From: Tubulanus polymorphus
Lineage: Eukaryota; Nemertea; Palaeonemertea; Tubulaniformes; Tubulanidae
NCBI RefSeq assembly: GCF_964204645.1
Contig: NC_134031.1
Location: 11,014,501 to 11,078,500, forward strand
DNA: 64,000 nucleotides
Direction: 5' to 3'
The notes under the pieces are model-generated. The model saw only the letters and a list, made by a program, of their open reading frames with translations, was not told the origin of the DNA and did not search any database. Position 1 is the stretch's first letter. Each line of letters begins with the position of its first letter. Below are positions 27,511-39,300 of the stretch, piece after piece. The translations under genes were made by a program, and so were the position numbers.

Positions 27511-28179
27511 ATGGAACCAGAACAACCACAAACTATCAATATTACAAATAACACTGGTGTCATAAATATATACTACAAGAAGTGTTCTAAATGTGAAATA
27601 GATAAATTAGCTATAACAGAATTTAGTAAGCGTAAGATTAGCAAAGATGGTTTTCAATATTGCTGTAAAACTTGCACTAAACTATATACCATACAATATC
27701 GAGAAGATAATAGAGAAGCTTACAATGATTATATGACAGAATATATGAGAGGAAGATATCAAACAGATATTAATTTTAGATTGAAACAATGTTTAAGATC
27801 TAGATTAACACAATTATTCAACAAAGAAACGCATTCAGAAACACTATCTAATTTGCTGGGTTGTTCAGATGAATTCTTAAAATCATGGATAATATATCGA
27901 TTCGATGATAAAATGAATATAGATAATTATGGTGAATACTTTCATATTGATCACGTGTTGCCGATTTCTAAATTTTACATGAGTGATGATTATAATAAGA
28001 AGCTAATCTGGAGCTGGAGAAATTTAAGGCCTTTAGAAAAGAAGGGAAACATAATTAAATCTAATAAACTAGATTTACAGTTATATTTAGATCAACTGGT
28101 TAAAGCAAAGACATTTGTTGAATTATGGAATAGTATTTCACAGAATCAACCGCATTCTGAGGTTTTGATCAGTGGTTAG
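27511..28179 (+). CDS. HNH endonuclease, intact (element B)
   Basis: 222 residues. Zinc-binding pairs CSKC (25-28) and CCKTC (51-55) lie in the N-terminal part. The HNH core is YFHIDHVLPISKF with the His pair near 145-148, then NLRPLEKK and N-containing IIKSNKL. Such nucleases cut DNA at a specific site and often spread themselves. In this Polinton family it is a standard gene next to the end that bears the integrase block. Preceded by ATAATAAATG and a terminal-repeat remnant. Confidence 0.88.
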   Translation: MEPEQPQTINITNNTGVINIYYKKCSKCEIDKLAITEFSKRKISKDGFQYCCKTCTKLYTIQYREDNREAYNDYMTEYMRGRYQTDINFRLKQCLRSRLTQLFNKETHSETLSNLLGCSDEFLKSWIIYRFDDKMNIDNYGEYFHIDHVLPISKFYMSDDYNKKLIWSWRNLRPLEKKGNIIKSNKLDLQLYLDQLVKAKTFVELWNSISQNQPHSEVLISG

Positions 28180-28451
28180 AAAGCCGGCAATTCTATTTTA
28201 GCTTTGTATGTCTATAATACATAGCTTTTGCTTACTACTAAAACATATGTTGCCAAATATATCTTGTTTTCAATTCTAAAGAATTAATTAACTTCATCAT
28301 AAAGAACATCTGTTACAATCCAGGCAAACATGCAGAAATAATTAGTTTGGTCGAACGTGCGCCACGTCGGCAGTTAGAAATCAACATTCACATACATAGT
28401 ACGTATTGGATATTCTCTCTCAAAACACAGTTTACAGTTCTAAATCTAAAT

Positions 28452-28542
28452 GTAAGTAAGTACCGTTTTTGTAGTTATTATGAAGTAGGGAAACCTTTAA
28501 ACATATTTAAGTACAGTAAGTCATTTTCACGATATCTTTTAG
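28452..28542 (+). other. Predicted 5' UTR intron before the acidic protein gene
   Basis: Donor AAAT|GTAAGTAAG at 28452 and acceptor ATCTTTTAG at 28540-28542, 91 bp, ending six bases before the ATG at 28549. Donor, acceptor and the leader exon (TACAGTTCTAAATCTAAAT) are repeated in element C (52634-52557, minus strand); the leader and donor are also kept in element A (3225-3420). Confidence 0.55.
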
Positions 28543-28548
28543 ATTAAA

Positions 28549-28668
28549 ATGGAACACAAATATGAACCAGAAATTCTAAGCCAACCATCGGAAAAGGAAC
28601 TAATGCTGCTGGATAGTGAAACTCAGGAATCAATAGAAATGGAGGATGAAACTCTCGTAACACAGTGA
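28549..28668 (+). CDS. Small acidic protein, truncated (element B)
   Basis: 39 residues, beginning MEHKYEPEILSQP and dominated by Glu/Asp (DSETQESIEMEDETL). The homologue in element C (52382-52550) is longer by about 17 residues; here the reading ends at a TGA after VTQ. Acidic activator-like composition, but no domain is recognised. Confidence 0.5.
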   Translation: MEHKYEPEILSQPSEKELMLLDSETQESIEMEDETLVTQ

Positions 28669-29125
28669 AGGTCTTTGTAATATAGATATCAAAAAATGTA
28701 ATCTCGATTGTATATATCTGTTTTAATATTGTATTGTTTACTGTTAACTAAGTATTACGCAATAACACCAGTCGTTTCTTTGAATTTATTTTCAGTTTGA
28801 GGATTTATTATCGAGGATCCGAAATGACTTATCTGGACAGTTATAGTTACCGCTCCTATAGATAGACAATAGTAGTGAGATATTAAATCCTAATTTAAAT
28901 AAAAAATAATAAAAAAACAATTACTTCAACTAGCTATTGAATTCTATTTTAATTTTTAATATTTTCTTTTCAAAAAGAGAATACTTTATATTTTGAATAG
29001 ATTCAAATAGAAATTCTTTAAATTCAAATTGCTAGGATCAGTAGTCAATACTAGAATTCTTTAACTTTAACTATTTAGTATCATTTTATAATACTTATAA
29101 TATTTTTCTTATTAAATTTCTCTAA
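28669..29125. other. Intergenic with conserved block, AT-rich
   Basis: Contains a remnant of the palindromic iteron found in C (AGTATTACGCAATAAC, 28753-28768) and the inverted copy of the conserved block at 28806-28884 (ATCCGAAATGACTTATCTGGAC). AT-rich sequence (GAATTCTTTAACTTTAACTA) precedes the next gene. Confidence 0.5.
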
Positions 29126-29130
29126 TATAA

Positions 29131-29721
29131 ATGTCAAAGAAATCGAGTAAGAATAGTAATGATATTGAAAAAACATTAGATGATTTGGGTATAAGTAATA
29201 ATAAGGATCCAGTTGTTTCTAATTTTATTCAAGTAAATAACAATATTGATTATGAATACTACTTATATTGTAAACACCATCTTGAGTTACTAATTGCTGG
29301 CGGGAAATCTAAAGAGTTTTTAACTAAGACCATTACCTTTCAAGAACTAGACTCTATGAAACCCGATAAAGTAATAAAATATTTTAAGATTTATGAAGAA
29401 GCTAGATTGGCTCGAATAAATGATTCTATTTCAGATAGTATTATAAAATGATATTCAAAATTATGTAAACGGTTAATATCAATTGATGATGAAAATAAAT
29501 TATATAGTGATTTGAAAAATGATTACTTAGTTATGACTGAATTACAAAAATGGGTCGGATATGCTTCATTCCAATTAGGATCGGTTATGACATTAATTTC
29601 TACTGGTGTCATAACATTTTCAAATATCAAACCTATGGAATATAAATCAGGTAAGAACGAAACAGATGTCGCCGTAAGACAACCAAACGGTGAAACGAAA
29701 ATGAATCAGAACAAAAATTAA
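29131..29721 (+). pseudogene. Conserved small Polinton protein, one stop (element B)
   Basis: Relative of 50615-51217 with YEYYLYCKHHLELLIAGGKS, DSMKPDKVIKYF and the hydrophobic SVMTLISTGVITFSNI. TGA at 29449-29451 stands where the relatives have Cys (IVKCYSK). Otherwise collinear. Preceded by TATAAATG. Confidence 0.75.
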
Positions 29722-29730
29722 CTAAAATAA

Positions 29731-30100
29731 ATGAGTGATGATATTGAGAAGAAGCCTAGAACTGAAAAACAAAAATGGTGGTCAAAGGAGTTGGAAAAAA
29801 GATCTGCAGAATTCAAAAGAGCTAAGAAAAAGAAATTAACTGATATAAATGAGCCACAGAAATTATCTGATATTGATTCAAATAACAATCCATCTGATTC
29901 TTCTAATAGTGGAAGAAATAATTACTTATATATTACAATTGGGTTAATCACAATTATTATATTATCCGGTGTAATATATAAATCAAAATGTCAAATCTGA
30001 TGATAAAGATGATTCCAATGATGATAAACCTATTATACCAGAAAATAAGTCAAATCGTAAAGTCATTGAAACTAAAGCTAAATTATTATTAATGGATTAA
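29731..30100 (+). pseudogene. Small basic membrane protein, frameshifted (element B)
   Basis: N-terminus TEKQKWWSKELEKRSAEFKRAKKKK, one membrane segment (YITIGLITIIILSGVIY) and an acidic/basic tail. A one-base insertion near 29990 (AAATCAAAATGTC) ends the frame early; the tail IIPENKSN...LLLMD can be read to TAA at 30098-30100. Confidence 0.75.
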
Positions 30101-30106
30101 AATAAC

Positions 30107-31180
30107 ATGAAAAAAGAACAATATTTAAGGGATTTATATTATAACCCAGAAAGTGAAGTATCATATTCTAACGTTTCAGAATTATGGGGTAAAATTAAAT
30201 CTGATAATGAAAATATAAAATATAGTGAATTAAAATCATGGTTACAAAATCAACCAACATATCAAATCCATAAGAAAATGGATAAAACTTATTAAACAAG
30301 AAAAGTTATGGTTTCATATATCGATCAACAATGGCAAGCAGATCTAATTGATATGAAGAACTTAGAGGAATACAACAAAGGATATTTCTGGATATCAAAT
30401 GTTATAGACATATTCAGTAGATACGCATGGTCAATTCCAATCAAAAATAAAACTGGTATAGAAGTGACAAATGCTTTTAAATCAATATTTAAAGAAGCTA
30501 TTCCAGATAAGATACAATTTGATGAAGGTAAAGAATTTTATAACAAACATTTTAAAAAACTATTATCTGATAACGATGTAGAATATTTTTCAACACATTC
30601 AGATCAAAAAGCATATATTATAGAAAGATTTAATAAAACATTGAAAACTAGAATGTGGAAATATTTTACTGCTAATGGAACATATAAATATATCGATGTG
30701 TTAGATGATTTAGTGAAAGGTTATAATAATTATAAACATAGTTCTATAAATATGAAACCTATACAAGCTAGAAAAGAAGATAATTCGGAAATAGTTTGGA
30801 ATAATTTATATGGAGCGTTTGTTACACATGATTTCGGCGAACCTAGATTTAAAATAGGACAACACGTTAGAATATCTAAATATAGAAAAACATTTTATAA
30901 AGGTTATACCCCTAATTTTACAGAAGAGATATTTAAGATTAAAAAGATAATATTAACTAAACCATTTGTTTATAAACTAGAAGATTTAAAAAATGAAGAA
31001 ATATTAGGTTATTTTTATGAACAAGAATTATCACTTGTGCCCAATCCAGATGAAATAGAATATAAAATAGAAAAAGTATTGAAAACAAAAACTCTTAAAG
31101 GAAAAAAGTATTCTTTGGTGAAATATAAAGGATATGATGATAAATTTTATGGATTTTATCTAGTAAAATTAAAAGAATAA
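30107..31180 (+). pseudogene. Polinton integrase, one stop (element B)
   Basis: Collinear with 49141-50226. TAA at 30293-30295 replaces a Leu codon just before the catalytic domain. The three catalytic regions remain (QADL, QFDEGKEF, IIERF), and so does the chromodomain start (KVLKTKTLKGKKYSLVKYKGY). The last 15 residues are altered by a frameshift (DKFYGFYLVK instead of DKFNEW). Confidence 0.87.
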
Positions 31181-31793
31181 ATGAATAAAGATTTATTTTT
31201 TATTTGAACTGCATAATATGTTAGTTACTGGAGTAACAAACTGTGGTAAAACACATTTCATATTAGATTTGTTAGAAACTATATATAAGAATCATTTTGA
31301 TAATATAATATTATTCTGTCCTACTTATGAAATGAATGAAACATATAATAGAGATATAGTTAAGATGAAAAAGTTTATTATATTAAATCCTAAAACAGTA
31401 AAAGAAAATTAAGATAATTCTATTAAAATAGCAATTGATACTTATAAAGGATTAAATACATTATTCATTATAGATGATTGCGCAAATTTACATGATTCAA
31501 AAGTGAGAGAAAGTGAGTTATGTTATTTAGCTTTCTCTGGGAGACATTTTGGAATAACAACATGGGTTTTAAATCAAAAATATAATTCAATTGTTAAAGA
31601 CTTTAAGGAGAATATAAGATTTCTAGTTTTATTCTGCAATAAAGATAGAAAATCTATGCAACAATCATTGGAAGAAAATCAAATTATACCTACTGAATTA
31701 CATGATGAATATATGAATAAATTAAAGAATTATAAAGGTTCTAAATTATTACTGAGGCTTCAATTTCCATATGAATATAAATTTATAAAATAA
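31181..31793 (+). pseudogene. Packaging ATPase, degenerate (element B)
   Basis: Starts TAAATGAATAAAG but is frameshifted within ten codons (an expanded T run at 31192-31202). Walker A (GVTNCGKTH) and Walker B (LFIIDDCANL) are preserved. TAA at 31410-31412 replaces Leu in the VKENLDN motif. The end YEYKFIK is intact. Confidence 0.85.
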
Positions 31794-32147
31794 GATATTT
31801 TAAGTATTTATGTATTAGGTATGTATTAGGTATGTATTAGATACGCATTAGATACCTTAATACTTAAAACCCCCTTTTTTAAAATAAATATTATTTATAC
31901 AATTTTCAACCAATTTATTTTTATTTTTTCGACTAATATATGAATAAGTTTGAAAATAATAAAGGTTATTTATTATTACTGAGGTTTCAAAATAAATTTT
32001 TAAAAAATATATAATTTAAGGTATTTTCAAATAATATGTATTAGATATGTATTGGATACATAAATACTTAAAACCCCTTTTTTATTTACTATTATTTTAT
32101 ACAATTTTCATTCAATATTATTATTTGAGTTAAAGATAATTAATATC
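31794..32147. other. Convergent intergenic region with repeated ATTAGATA phrases
   Basis: Between the converging ATPase and zinc-finger genes. Two diverged copies of a block ending CTTAAAACCCC(C)TTTTTT (31800-31880 and 32030-32090), containing GTATTAG(G/A)TATGTATTAG repeats. A duplicated stretch (TTATTATTACTGAGG, 31970-31985) copies the ATPase C-terminus, so part of this gap is a partial duplication. Likely a bidirectional 3' end. Confidence 0.5.
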
Positions 32148-33043
32148 TTAATCACTTTCACTATCGTACCCTAACAATTTTTTCAAATTCTCTACCGAAT
32201 CTTCTTCAAATTCTTCATTATTGTTATACTTATTCATCCTTTTTACCGCATCATCAATAGTTCCTACTTTATCTTTCGTAAAAAATGTATCCACATTATC
32301 TTTAATATCAATATCTGTAACTATATTTTCATTATCATCTTTCTTAGTGTTTGCTCCTAATATTTCATTTACAATGTTTGTTCCTAATATTTTTTAGCAG
32401 CAGATAAATCTAATTTATCATTACTAGGTTCCTTAAATAAAAACTCACCTAATAAATCTTCATATAATTCTTTACCATTTACTTTTTTATTTGCAACAAA
32501 CTTTGTAACATATTTAAATGGGTGTTCTATAAATTCTCTTATACCAACACGTTCTATAACATTAGTAATACGTACATTTGTATTCATATGATTATTCCAA
32601 TTTGATGGAAAGTTTGAAAATTCACCATTACAATAATCACAATAATTTCTATTTTCACTAATATTTAATATTATTTCATTATTTGATGTAGAAGGTAAAA
32701 CATTATTTGATGTAGAAGGTATAACATTATTTGATGTAGAAGGTAAAACATTATTTGATGTAGAAGGTATTACATTATTAGATGTAGAAGGTATTACATT
32801 ATTTGATGTAGAAGGTAAAACATTATTTGATGTAGAAGAAATATTATCTATATTATCATTAATATTATCTTTTTTATTTATATCATTATTACGTTCAATT
32901 AAATATTCTTTGTATTGATTTAATTCATTTAATAAAAATGTTCCAATATATTCATTTATTCTTTTATAAGGTATTACATAATATAAATTATCATTGATTT
33001 CTTTATCAGCTTTTATTCTTCCATATACTTTACCTCCTACCAT
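32148..33043 (-). pseudogene. Zinc-finger protein with tandem SSTSNNV repeats (element B)
   Basis: Counterpart of 46771-47920. The N-terminal YYVIPY segment is followed by seven tandem copies of an 8-residue unit (NVIPSTSN or NVLPSTSN) encoded by a 24 bp repeat at 32690-32835. One C2H2-like finger (YCDYCNGEF...WNNHMNT) and a conserved tail follow. A frameshift near 32390 precedes the acidic C-terminus, which ends ESD at 32148. Function unknown; it neighbours the capsid gene. Confidence 0.65.
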
Positions 33044-33092
33044 TTATTATAATTTTTTTAATCAAAATTAAAATTTTAATATTTCATAACAC

Positions 33093-33681
33093 TTAATACA
33101 TAACACTATTTAATTGAGAATTTACAACATTTAATTGCGCATCAGATATAATATAAATATGCATTTTGAAATTTAAGCTTCCTTTTTTCTTTGTCATGAA
33201 TAATTGTATTCCATCTTTAGTGTTCTGTAATTTCTTCCCAGAACCATGTAATGAATTATCCTCTATTGTTCTAAAATCTAACCATAGTGCGTATTTATTG
33301 CCGGTATAATAATCAATTTGATTAATATTACAATTTTCAGATGATTTCACTTTTTCATTCATAAAATGTTTTCTAATTTCTGGCCATTGATCTATCATTC
33401 TCATTCCTTGACAAAATATTTTATTTGCTATTCCTTCGATAGTTATTTCTACTTTTGTTATTTCAGGATTATAATACTTATCAACCTGTATTGCGCCATT
33501 AGAATATGTTGCAATGGTAAAAAATATTAATATACCTTTAAAAGATCTTCTTGGGAAGTTAATATTCTCATTAATAATTTCATCATTTGCATTAATAGTT
33601 ACAGTTTTAAATTTATCAATATAATCATATAATAATGAAAATCCTTGATTGTATTGAGTTTGAATTATACTTGAAATATTT
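33093..33681 (-). pseudogene. Major capsid protein, C-terminal part (element B)
   Basis: C-terminal half of the double-jelly-roll capsid gene: NINFPRRSFKGILIFF, GIANKIFCQGMRMIDQWPEI, then YYTGNKYALWLDFRT and the end NSQLNSVMY. A frameshift lies near 33405. The 5' side stops at NISS, where the 21 kb insertion starts; the N-terminal half resumes at 54701. Confidence 0.87.
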
Positions 33682-33755
33682 AGGGTTTTCTGTTATTTCA
33701 CAGAAAACCCTATTGATATCCGCGTGATTATTATTATTATTATTTTCTTCCACAC
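33682..33755. repeat. Hairpin plus ATT microsatellite at insertion edge
   Basis: Perfect 11 bp inverted repeat AGGGTTTTCTG/CAGAAAACCCT with an 8 base loop (33682-33711), followed by (ATT)n at 33726-33745. The same architecture (AGGGTTTTC hairpin, then ATT repeats) occurs in the tRNA-like units at 26040 and 20590, which suggests a shared family of non-autonomous elements. CAGAAAACCC recurs at the other edge (54671-54680). Confidence 0.65.
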
Positions 33756-33829
33756 TATTTTTACCAAAAGAACATAGGCTTTGTTACCTTACCGCTGTTT
33801 CATATACAATCCATATAATATCGTTCAGC

Positions 33830-33965
33830 TCACCGGTTCCTGAACTTCGCTGAAAAAGCTGAAACACTGAAACGCTGAATCGCTGAAATAAAAACGCTGA
33901 AATTTCAGGGAATTTCCGAAAAACGCCGAAATTTCAGGGAATTCCCGAAAAACGCTGAAATCGTG
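33830..33965. repeat. Short degenerate CGCTGAAA repeats
   Basis: Repeats of CGCTGAAA(A/T), then two copies of AATTTCAGGGAATT(T/C)CCGAAAAACGC at 33899-33955. Simple-sequence-like; no function recognised. Confidence 0.6.
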
Positions 33966-34039
33966 CTAGGTACCGACAATACACGTTTTGAAATAATATC
34001 CGGGCCGGTATCCGCTGCCGAGTCCTGAACGCCAGCGAC

Positions 34040-35097
34040 AATTAATTATTTTGTTTTTGTCGCCCGCGACAAATTTTTTTTTGGTTTTCTCGCCCGCGAC
34101 AATTCAATATTTTGGTTTTATCGCCTGCGACAATTCAATATTTTGGTTTTATCGCCTGCGATAATTCATTATTTTGGTTTTGTCGCCCGAGACAATTCAT
34201 TATTTTGGTTTTATCGCCGGTGACAATTCATTATTACGGTTTTATCGCCCGCGACAATTCATTATTTTGGTATTGTCGCCCGCGACAATTCATTATTTTG
34301 GTTTTATCGCCGGTGACAATTCATTATTACGGTTTTATCGCCCGCGACAATTCATTATTTTGGTTTTGTCGCCCGCGACAATTCACCATTTTGTTTTTGT
34401 CGCCCGCCACAATTCATTATTTTGGTTTTATCGCCCGCGACAATTCATTATTTTGGTTTTGTCGCCCCGACAATTCTTTTTTTGGATTTGTCGCCCGCGA
34501 CAATTCATTAGTTTGGTTTTTTCGCCCGCGACAATTCATTATTTTGGTTTTATCGCCCGCGACAATTCATCATTTTGGTTTTATCGCCCGCGACAATTCA
34601 CCATTTTGGTTTTGTCGCCTGGACAATTCACCATTTTGGTTTTGTCGCCCGCGACAATTCATTATCTTGGTTTTGTTGCCCCCACAATTCTTTCTTTGGT
34701 TTTGTCGCCCGTGACAATTCATTAGTTTGGTTTTGTCGCCCGCGAAAATTCAATATTTTGGTTTTATCGCCCACGATAATTCATTACTTTGGTTTTATCT
34801 CCAGCGACAATTCATTATTTTGGTTTTGTCGCCCGCGACAATTCTTCTTTTGGTTTTGACGCCCGCGACAATTCATTATTTTGGTTTTATATTTTGTTTT
34901 TGTTGCCCGCGACAATTTTTTTTTTGGTTTTGTCGCCCGCGGCAATTCATTATTTTGGTTTTATCACCCGCGACAATTCAATATTTTGGTTTTATTGCCC
35001 GCGACAATTCATTATTTTGGTTTTGTTGCACGAGACAAATATTTTTTTTGGTTTTATCGCCCACGACAATTCAGTATTTTGGTTTGGTCGCCCTAAG
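34040..35097. repeat. 31 bp minisatellite (CGCCCGCGACAATTCATTATTTTGGTTTTAT)n
   Basis: About 34 units of about 31 bp with CGCCCGCGACAATTCA and ATTATTTTGGTTTT(A/G)T cores; some units are 28-32 bp. The inner TCGCCCGCGA is a near palindrome. Fragments of the array also lie at 35935-35962 and 54216-54470, flanking element C, so C inserted into this satellite. Long reading frames here are repeat translations. Confidence 0.92.
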
Positions 35098-35269
35098 AAA
35101 ATTTTGAAGATGCTTTGATCAATTACCTTGATCTTTCGTTTATATTTGAATCTACCAAAGGCCCATCAGCATAAGAAAATTGGGTCGATCTGACTCAAGA
35201 TGGCCGTCCTATGACCTTTTTAGTCCATCATGGTGTCATCAGTACTCATTCGTAGGTGGGAAAAAGTTT

Positions 35270-35890
35270 TTCCACAATTAATTGATACCTAAGCATATTG
35301 TGTTACTATATTCAATTGGAAAGTTGTAGCCCATAACGTGTTCGATGATTTTCGTGAGTTTCAAGGTCATTGGTTTTAGTATGTGGCCATCAGGGGGCGT
35401 TGAATAATACAATAACTTAGTATAGCTATATTATATTTGTACCAAGGCATATTTTGTTACCATGATCAATGGCAAAGTTGTAGTTCATGACATCGTCTAT
35501 GATTGTGGTGAGTTTTTAAGGACATTAGTTATTCCATATAGTCACCAGGAGGCGCTGAATAGTAGAATGGCTTAGTATTTCCTTATAAGATTGGTACCTA
35601 GGCATATTTTGTTACTATGATCAATTGCAAAGTTGTATTTCATGACATGTACTACGATTGTGGTGAGTTTTAAAGTCATTGGGTTTTGCATATGGTCACC
35701 AGGGGGCGTTGAATAGTAAAATAACTTAGTATTTCCATATTAAATTGGTAACGAGGCATATTTTGTTATCACAATCAATTACAAAATCATAGCTGCTCAC
35801 ATGTTCTTTGATTGTGGTGGGTTTCAAGGTCATTGGTTTTTGTATATGGTCACTAGAGGGCGTTATGTATTGAAATTGTTAGATTGTTGA
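35270..35890. repeat. Four tandem copies of a 153 bp unit
   Basis: GCATATT(T/G)TGTTA recurs at about 35293, 35448, 35603 and 35756, each followed by ATCAATTGCAAAGTTGTAG-like sequence, GATTGTGGTGAGTTT and GGTCACCAGGGGGCGTTGAATA. Units are 75-85% alike by eye. They sit between the minisatellite and element C. Unknown repeat family. Confidence 0.75.
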
Positions 35891-35956
35891 GCATTTGAAA
35901 CCACTGCCCAAGTGAGCATGGTGTCCCTGGACCCCTAGTTTGGTTTCGTCGCCCGC

Positions 35957-35962
35957 AACAAT
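35957..35962. other. Left target-site duplication AACAAT of Polinton C
   Basis: AACAAT immediately before the left end AGTAATAGGGG; an identical hexamer follows the right end at 54216-54221. Six bases is the standard Polinton target duplication. Confidence 0.9.
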
Positions 35963-36367
35963 AGTAATAGGGGTTTAGTTGTTTCATACCAAAGGTCGAA
36001 AGGTCGAGCCCGAGAAATTTTCCAAAATGTTAAAATAACAACAATTTCTACTTGAATTAGTCGCGTACACTCCTAATTCAAGTAGAAATTATTATTATTT
36101 TAACATTTGGAAAATTTATCAACCTCAACCTTTCGACCTTTGATATGAAACAACTAAACCCCTATTACTCTTAAAATATTCATATATATATATGAATAAC
36201 ATTTAAATCATTGAACTTCTAAAATCAATTTTAATAAAAAATATAGTATTAAAATGGAAGCAAATAAGTACTACTGCCCAACATGTAATATCGATATAGA
36301 TAAATCCCAAAAAGCAAGACATAATAAAACTAGAACACATTTAGAGAATAAATTGAAATTAGAATAT
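35963..36367. repeat. Left terminal inverted repeat with terminal palindrome
   Basis: 405 bp, matching 54215-53817 inverted with few differences. The outer 207 bp (35963-36169) is itself an imperfect palindrome: arms of about 98 bases around a 12 base loop (TCGCGTACACTC, 36061-36072). Both arm ends read AGTAATAGGGGTTTAGTTGT. The inner part includes the polymerase start and its first 38 codons. Confidence 0.92.
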
Positions 36368-39300
36368 GGAGATGATATATTAGAAAATAAATTAGAAGAA
36401 TTAAAGGATGAAAAAGAAACATACAAATGTGATACATGTAATCAATCATTCAGTGATAAAAGATATTATAAAGAACATTTAAAATCTATAAGTCATATTA
36501 GAAATAAGAATAATGATATTTTAGGTGAAGATTATTTTGATAATGATAACGATAAGAAACAGAAGACAATTAAAAGAATAAAAAATAAATTAAACAATAA
36601 AAGACCATACATGGAAGATGTAAGAAATTATATTAATTCATTAGATAATAAAAAAGATATAGAGATAACCGAAGCATTTAAAAGTGATATTGGTCCAGCA
36701 GCTATCGAGTTTAAATTTCATAAAGGTAAAACATTAGAAGAAAATAAAAAACATTTAGAAAATATGAAAGAAATAATAAAAATAATTACAGATGTTGAAT
36801 ATCCTAAAATTAGTATATCAGTTAAAGTAAAGTTTATAAAATCTGAAGATAAACCAATATATAATATAAATTCTCATTCACAACATATTATATCTAAACA
36901 ACATATAGATGATAAATTAGATAAATGTTATAATGAAGTAAAAACTAAAATAGAAGAGAAATATTTTGAAGGATCTGGTTTAATATTTGATGAGATAATA
37001 TTTATAACTTTACATGTTTATAACACAAAATATAATAAGTTAACTAAATCAAAACCAATTGATGAAAATAATTTATCATATTATAAAGATGATAGTATAA
37101 ATGGAACAAGTTATATTAAACTACCATTTAAAACTAATGGTGTAATAAATATACAAAATTTTGATAATAAATGTTTTCTATGGGCTATAATAAGTTGTTT
37201 ACATCCAACAGAAGATATTACACATAGTTTTAGATTAACTCATTATAAACCATTTGAAAATAATTATAAGATAGATAAGTATCCTGTTAGAATTAAAAAC
37301 ATCCCAAAAATAGAAAGAGATAATAATATAAAGATAAATGTGTTTGATTTAATTAAATTACCAAATACAAAAGGAAATAATATTAAACATTATACATTAG
37401 AACCTTTATACCTATCAAAAGATTATGATTCAAATGATGTTATAGATATACTATATTATGAGAATCATTACATGTGGATTAAACAAATCGATTTATTTTT
37501 TAAATCAGAAAATGATTTTGATAATAAAATATATCTATGTAGAAAATGTTTACATAAATTCAGAACTGAAGGTGCATTATTAAATCATAAACAACTATGT
37601 AATAATCATGATTATTGTAAATTAGTTTTACCAAATGAAAAGGATAAAATATTAGAATTCAAAAAATATGATTACAAAAATAAAGTACCATTTGTAATAT
37701 ATGGAGATTTTGAATCATTAAATAAAGAATTAACAGATTAAGATAGAAAAGATATATATTATAAAAGAAAGAAATTAAATTCTAATGAAAGTGATTATTC
37801 AGATGAACCACCAATAACAAATACTATTAAAAAGATTCATCAATCAGCTGCAGCTTTCGGGTTATATATTAAATCTGATTATCCAGAACTAATTGAAAGT
37901 GAATATTATAATTATAGAAATGAAAATGTTATCAATCATTTTTGTGACTTATTAATTGAATATGAAATAAGATTTAGTAAATTATTGAATACAAATAAAG
38001 AAATAATTATGACAGAAGAAGATAAAGAAGAATTTGCGTTTGCAGATAAATGTTATTATTGTGAAAAGATATTTAATTATAAAGATAAAAAAGTAAGAGA
38101 CCATGATCATTTGAATGGAAAGTTTAGAGGCGCGGCACATGAGAATTGTAACTTACAAGCTAAGAAAATTAACTTTGTACCAGTTATATTTCATAATCTA
38201 TCAGGATATGATGCACATTTATTTATCAAACAGTTATGTCATAAAATAGAAGAAATCAATAATGAAATAGAAATATTAAATTCAAATAGATCAAAAGATA
38301 AAATACCAACTTATAAATTTAGAATGTTAGCTAAAACATCTGAGAATTATATATCTTTCCAATTTGGTTGTCTAAGATTTATAGATTCATATAGATTTTT
38401 AAGTAGTTCATTAGACAATCTATCAAAATCATTGGTTGATGATGAATTAAAGATATTAAAAGAATATTACCCAAATAATGATGATTTTCAATTAATGAGA
38501 TATAAAGGAGCAATTCCATATTCTTTCTATAAAAATCATAATGATTTTAAAATAACTGAATTATTAAAAGAACAATTTTATGATGAATTAAAAAATGAAT
38601 ATGTTAAAGATGAAGTATATAATAGAACATTGAATATTTGGAATCATTTCAAAATAGAAAATCATGGGCAATTAGTAGATTTATATTTAAAATCAGATGT
38701 ATTATTATTAACTGATATATTCGAAAGGTTTAGAGATGTAAACCTAAAATATTTTAACATTGATCCTTGTCATTGTTATTCATCACCAGGTTTAACATGG
38801 GATTGTGGATTAAAATTTACAGATATAAAAATGGATTTGTTAACAAATATAGATCAATTACTATTATTTGAAAAATCTATAAGAGGAGGTGTTTCAGGTG
38901 TATTGGGTGATAGATATTTCAATGTAAATGATAATCCTGAATATAAATTATTATACATAGATGCAAATAATCTTTATGGTTGGGCAATGATGGAACCACA
39001 ACCTTATGGGATGTTTGAAATAACTGAAGTTTTACAAATTGATAAATTTGATTGGAAGAAAAGAATCCTAGATATTGCAGATGATTCAGATACTGGTTAC
39101 TTCTTTGTTGTAGATTTAGAATACCCTGAAAATATTAAATTCAAATCTAGAAATCTAGCATATTGTCCCGAACATAAAACTGTTAAACATGAAGAATTAT
39201 CAAATTATCAAAAAAGAATTAAACCTGATAATCATATTCATACTGAAAAGTTAATGGTAACTCAAGAAGATAAATATAATTACGTTGTGCATTATAGAAT

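Noticed and set aside
34040-35097. CRISPR-like array
   Set aside because: Units are contiguous and degenerate without unique spacers, and the context is eukaryotic.
34112-35118. Several overlapping frames with FGFIARDNSLFWF-type repeats
   Set aside because: They are translations of the 31 bp minisatellite in three frames; no start context or conservation supports a protein.
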